Assembly (NCBI GenBank): GCA_902464595.1
Contig: CABQJX010000108.1
Location: forward strand, 1-9,192
Direction: 5' to 3'
Origin: an uncultured Lachnoclostridium sp.
GTDB taxonomy: Bacteria; Bacillota; Clostridia; Lachnospirales; Lachnospiraceae
Length of the DNA: 9,192 nt
Shown here piece by piece: positions 7,655 to 9,192 of the stretch. The notes under the pieces were generated by a model. The model searched no databases and was not told where the DNA came from. It was given only the letters and a program-made list of their open reading frames with translations. Numbering within the stretch: the first letter of the stretch is position 1; each line of letters begins with the position of its first letter. A program made the translations under genes and the position numbers.

Positions 7655-7675
7655 CTCGGTCATTCAATGGCCGAG
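7655..7675. repeat. Palindrome between IscB and xis, candidate IS200/IS605-type end hairpin
   Basis: CTCGGTCATT (7655-7664) and AATGGCCGAG (7666-7675) form ten pairs including one G-U, around a minimal loop. No T-run follows on the minus strand, so it is not a standard terminator. IscB genes belong to the IS200/IS605 superfamily, whose ends carry subterminal hairpins recognised by TnpA. A hairpin about 30 bases after the IscB stop fits such a right end; this is inference. Confidence 0.4.
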
Positions 7676-7702
7676 AGGAATGCAGTGTCAGCCGCACCCG
7701 GA

Positions 7703-9011
7703 TTAACCCTCCTGCTCTCCTTTCCTGGCGGTTATCCAGCCGCCATTGTATTTGATGATGATTACTTTGCTTACTGATACTGATCTCCCATTTTCCAGGA
7801 TCACACGGGTTCCATTACAATGAATTCCTTTGGCTGAATAATGTTTCCCTTTAAAACTCAGAATTGTTCCTGGCTGGATCTCATAATGCCTGGTCCGGAT
7901 TACCCGCTTTCCTGCAGAAATCTTCCTTTTCCGGCAGTGATGCAGGTTCTTTCCGGAGAGGTTCCGGTTTCGTTTTGACCTTTCGGAAAACAGTTCCTGT
8001 CCGCTGGCTTTTTTACCCGTCCGGCTGTCGATGTACTTTGCATCATAGAACTTTTCCAGACACCGGTTGTTCCTGCGGCGTTTCTGCAGGTATACCGTCT
8101 TGACTCTGTGCTTTGGATGAAAGTTTCCGATGGCATACGCATCGTTTGCATGGGATTTCTCCACATGCAGCTTCTGGCGGACCAGTTTTGTCCTGGCTCC
8201 GTAGGTAATACGGAACTTCACATCCACTCTGGATGCCTTTAACATGTTCCACATTTTCCATCGTACCGCCCGGTTTATGATTCTTTGGCGTATGGCATGT
8301 TTCGCAGGCTGTTGCCAGGTTGCTCATCCGGTCCGTATGGTCTCCCTTCCTGAATCCCAGATGATGGACATGGAGTTTTGCGTGGTCTTTGATTCCCCGT
8401 CCGCAGAAGCAGCACTGATATCCGTCCCGCAGAAATACTGCCTGGCGCAGGGTTTCCGTCCGGTATCTTGGTCCTTGCTGGTAATCGGTTCCTTTCGGCG
8501 CCGGCTTTCCGGATTCGATTGCCTGTAAAAGCTGGATATCAAAGGAGCCCATCTCGAATGTTGCCTGTGTAATAGGGATCACTTCCGCATACTGCTCAAA
8601 CAGGCGTATCTGCTGGTTCATGCGGTTCTGGATACTGGGCGGAAACCAGCCTTCCTTTTTGGAAGCTCTGCGGTTCTCAAACCTGGGTTTTCGGTAACGC
8701 AGCCGATTCCTCCGCTGCCTGCGGTATTTCCTCCGTGCATCATGCCGTTCGGTTTCGTCAGCGAGAAGGTCCCGCTGTTCGCTCACATATTCGTGCTTTT
8801 GTGATTTGATTGAGATCCCCACATGGATGGCTCCCGTATCAGAATCGTATTCAATCGGCTGTGTTGTCCCATCGTTCCGATCTAAAAGCCGGATCGTGAA
8901 GACGGGGCTGTATCTTTCCTTGACTGCACGGCCGCTTGCAAGAAGCTTCCGTGCTTTATAGTTTGATGTCGGCATCAGACGGATGCCGGTACTTGATAAT
9001 ACGGCAACCAT
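7703..9011 (-). pseudogene. iscB: IscB-type RNA-guided nuclease, frameshifted between HNH and RuvC-III
   Basis: Starts at ATG 9011 with AAAGGAGG seven bases upstream. The first frame gives the PLMP-like N-terminus (GIRLMPTSNYKARKLL), RuvC-I (SDTGAIHVGIS, D58), an Arg-rich bridge helix (about 92-115, RRKYRRQRRNRLRYRKPRF), RuvC-II (TFEMGSFD, E153) and an HNH domain. The HNH has zinc cysteines C200/C203 and C236/C239, and H216-H217, N231 and H240. Homology stops at NHKPGG (residues 244-249) and resumes in another frame at about 8266 with VRWKMWNMLK, then RuvC-III (KSHANDAYAIG), and a basic C-terminal domain ending at 7703. About 15-20 residues normally found between these segments appear missing, so a small out-of-frame deletion is likely. 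The first frame then runs 73 further codons to a stop at 8043, giving a 322-residue truncated product. IscB cuts DNA under omega-RNA guidance. This copy is probably inactive unless the break is a sequencing error. Confidence 0.88.
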
Positions 9012-9026
9012 TCCGGTGCCTCCTTT

Positions 9027-9192
9027 CTATTAATGGCTTACGCCTCCCCGTTACGAATGAAGCTGAACGGGCATCTCCTACTACCAGGCAAAACGCCTGG
9101 GTTCGGGTGGTTCCCATCGCCAAGGTTGGCCGGGGTTATCAGTACCGTACACACTTCTCCTACCCTCAGAGATGTTTAATGCACGGCCGCAG
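9027..9192 (-). ncRNA. Omega (HEARO) RNA scaffold upstream of iscB, continues beyond the window
   Basis: The stretch upstream of iscB is non-coding and full of pairings on the minus strand. CCAGGC/GCCTGG is a hairpin at 9084-9100, and CCCGTT/AACGGG one at 9047-9071. A GTAA tetraloop is closed by GGC/GCC at 9035-9044. CATCTCT (9168-9174) pairs over a distance with GGAGATG (9072-9078). IscB genes are preceded by the HEARO or omega RNA, which carries the guide at its 5' end; that end would be past 9192. The placement is strong evidence, but the exact consensus was not checked. The 5' boundary is unknown, and the 3' boundary is set at the iscB ribosome site. Confidence 0.72.

Larger units (their letters stand above)
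7655..9192 (-). mobile_element. IscB/omega-RNA unit (IS200/IS605-related), right end beyond window
   Basis: It comprises the omega RNA, the broken iscB and a palindrome after the iscB stop. It is clearly richer in GC than the neighbouring xis and int genes. No TnpA transposase is present in the window, as is common for IscB copies mobilised in trans. The outer boundary at the omega-RNA side is not visible. Confidence 0.5.

Noticed and set aside
7409..7777. Plus-strand open frame of 122 codons across xis
   Set aside because: It overlaps xis antisense and crosses the composition break; the peptide has no recognisable family character.
8043..8264. Last 73 codons of the first iscB frame as a genuine C-terminus
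   Set aside because: The sequence loses all family similarity here while the other frame continues with RuvC-III, so this is out-of-frame read-through.

Overview
The window looks like chromosome of a Gram-positive Clostridia species, probably Lachnospiraceae. Purine-rich Shine-Dalgarno sequences precede nearly every gene, the proteins are of Firmicutes type, and the mobile module resembles Tn916. The organism call is an inference from style and content, not a match.

Left part (1-3953, minus strand). Three co-directional genes with gaps of 42 and 32 bases form one operon. In transcription order they encode a SWIM zinc-finger protein, a HEAT-like helical-repeat protein and the N-terminal third of a MoxR-family AAA+ ATPase that runs off the left edge. 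The SWIM plus MoxR pairing matches the layout of the MoxR/vWA systems such as E. coli yehL-yehM-yehP-yehQ. The expected vWA partner would lie beyond the left edge. An extended -10 promoter sits just upstream.

Middle (3954-5476). A MerR-family regulator with a GyrI-like effector domain (minus) is divergent from a GNAT acetyltransferase (plus). The 92-base intergenic region carries a textbook MerR-type promoter for the acetyltransferase: a 19-base spacer between -35 and -10 with an exact 6+1+6 palindrome inside it.

Junction (5477-6026). This stretch holds a minus-strand open frame that looks like the 3' remnant of a gene (GC-rich), an 18-base-arm hairpin, and then about 290 bases of very AT-rich DNA with short repeats. 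It reads as the boundary between chromosome and an integrated element.

Right part (6027-9192, minus strand). A Tn916-like integrase (TTG start) and an excisionase-type small protein form the end module of a conjugative or mobilizable element. Directly upstream sits an IscB-type RNA-guided nuclease gene. It keeps the PLMP-like N-terminus, RuvC-I, arginine-rich bridge helix, RuvC-II, HNH, RuvC-III and C-terminal domain, but it is broken by a frameshift and apparent small deletion between HNH and RuvC-III. Upstream of it, running to the right edge, is a structured non-coding stretch that fits the omega (HEARO) RNA. The IscB unit is more GC-rich than int/xis, so it probably arrived separately and now lies between xis and whatever originally preceded it.
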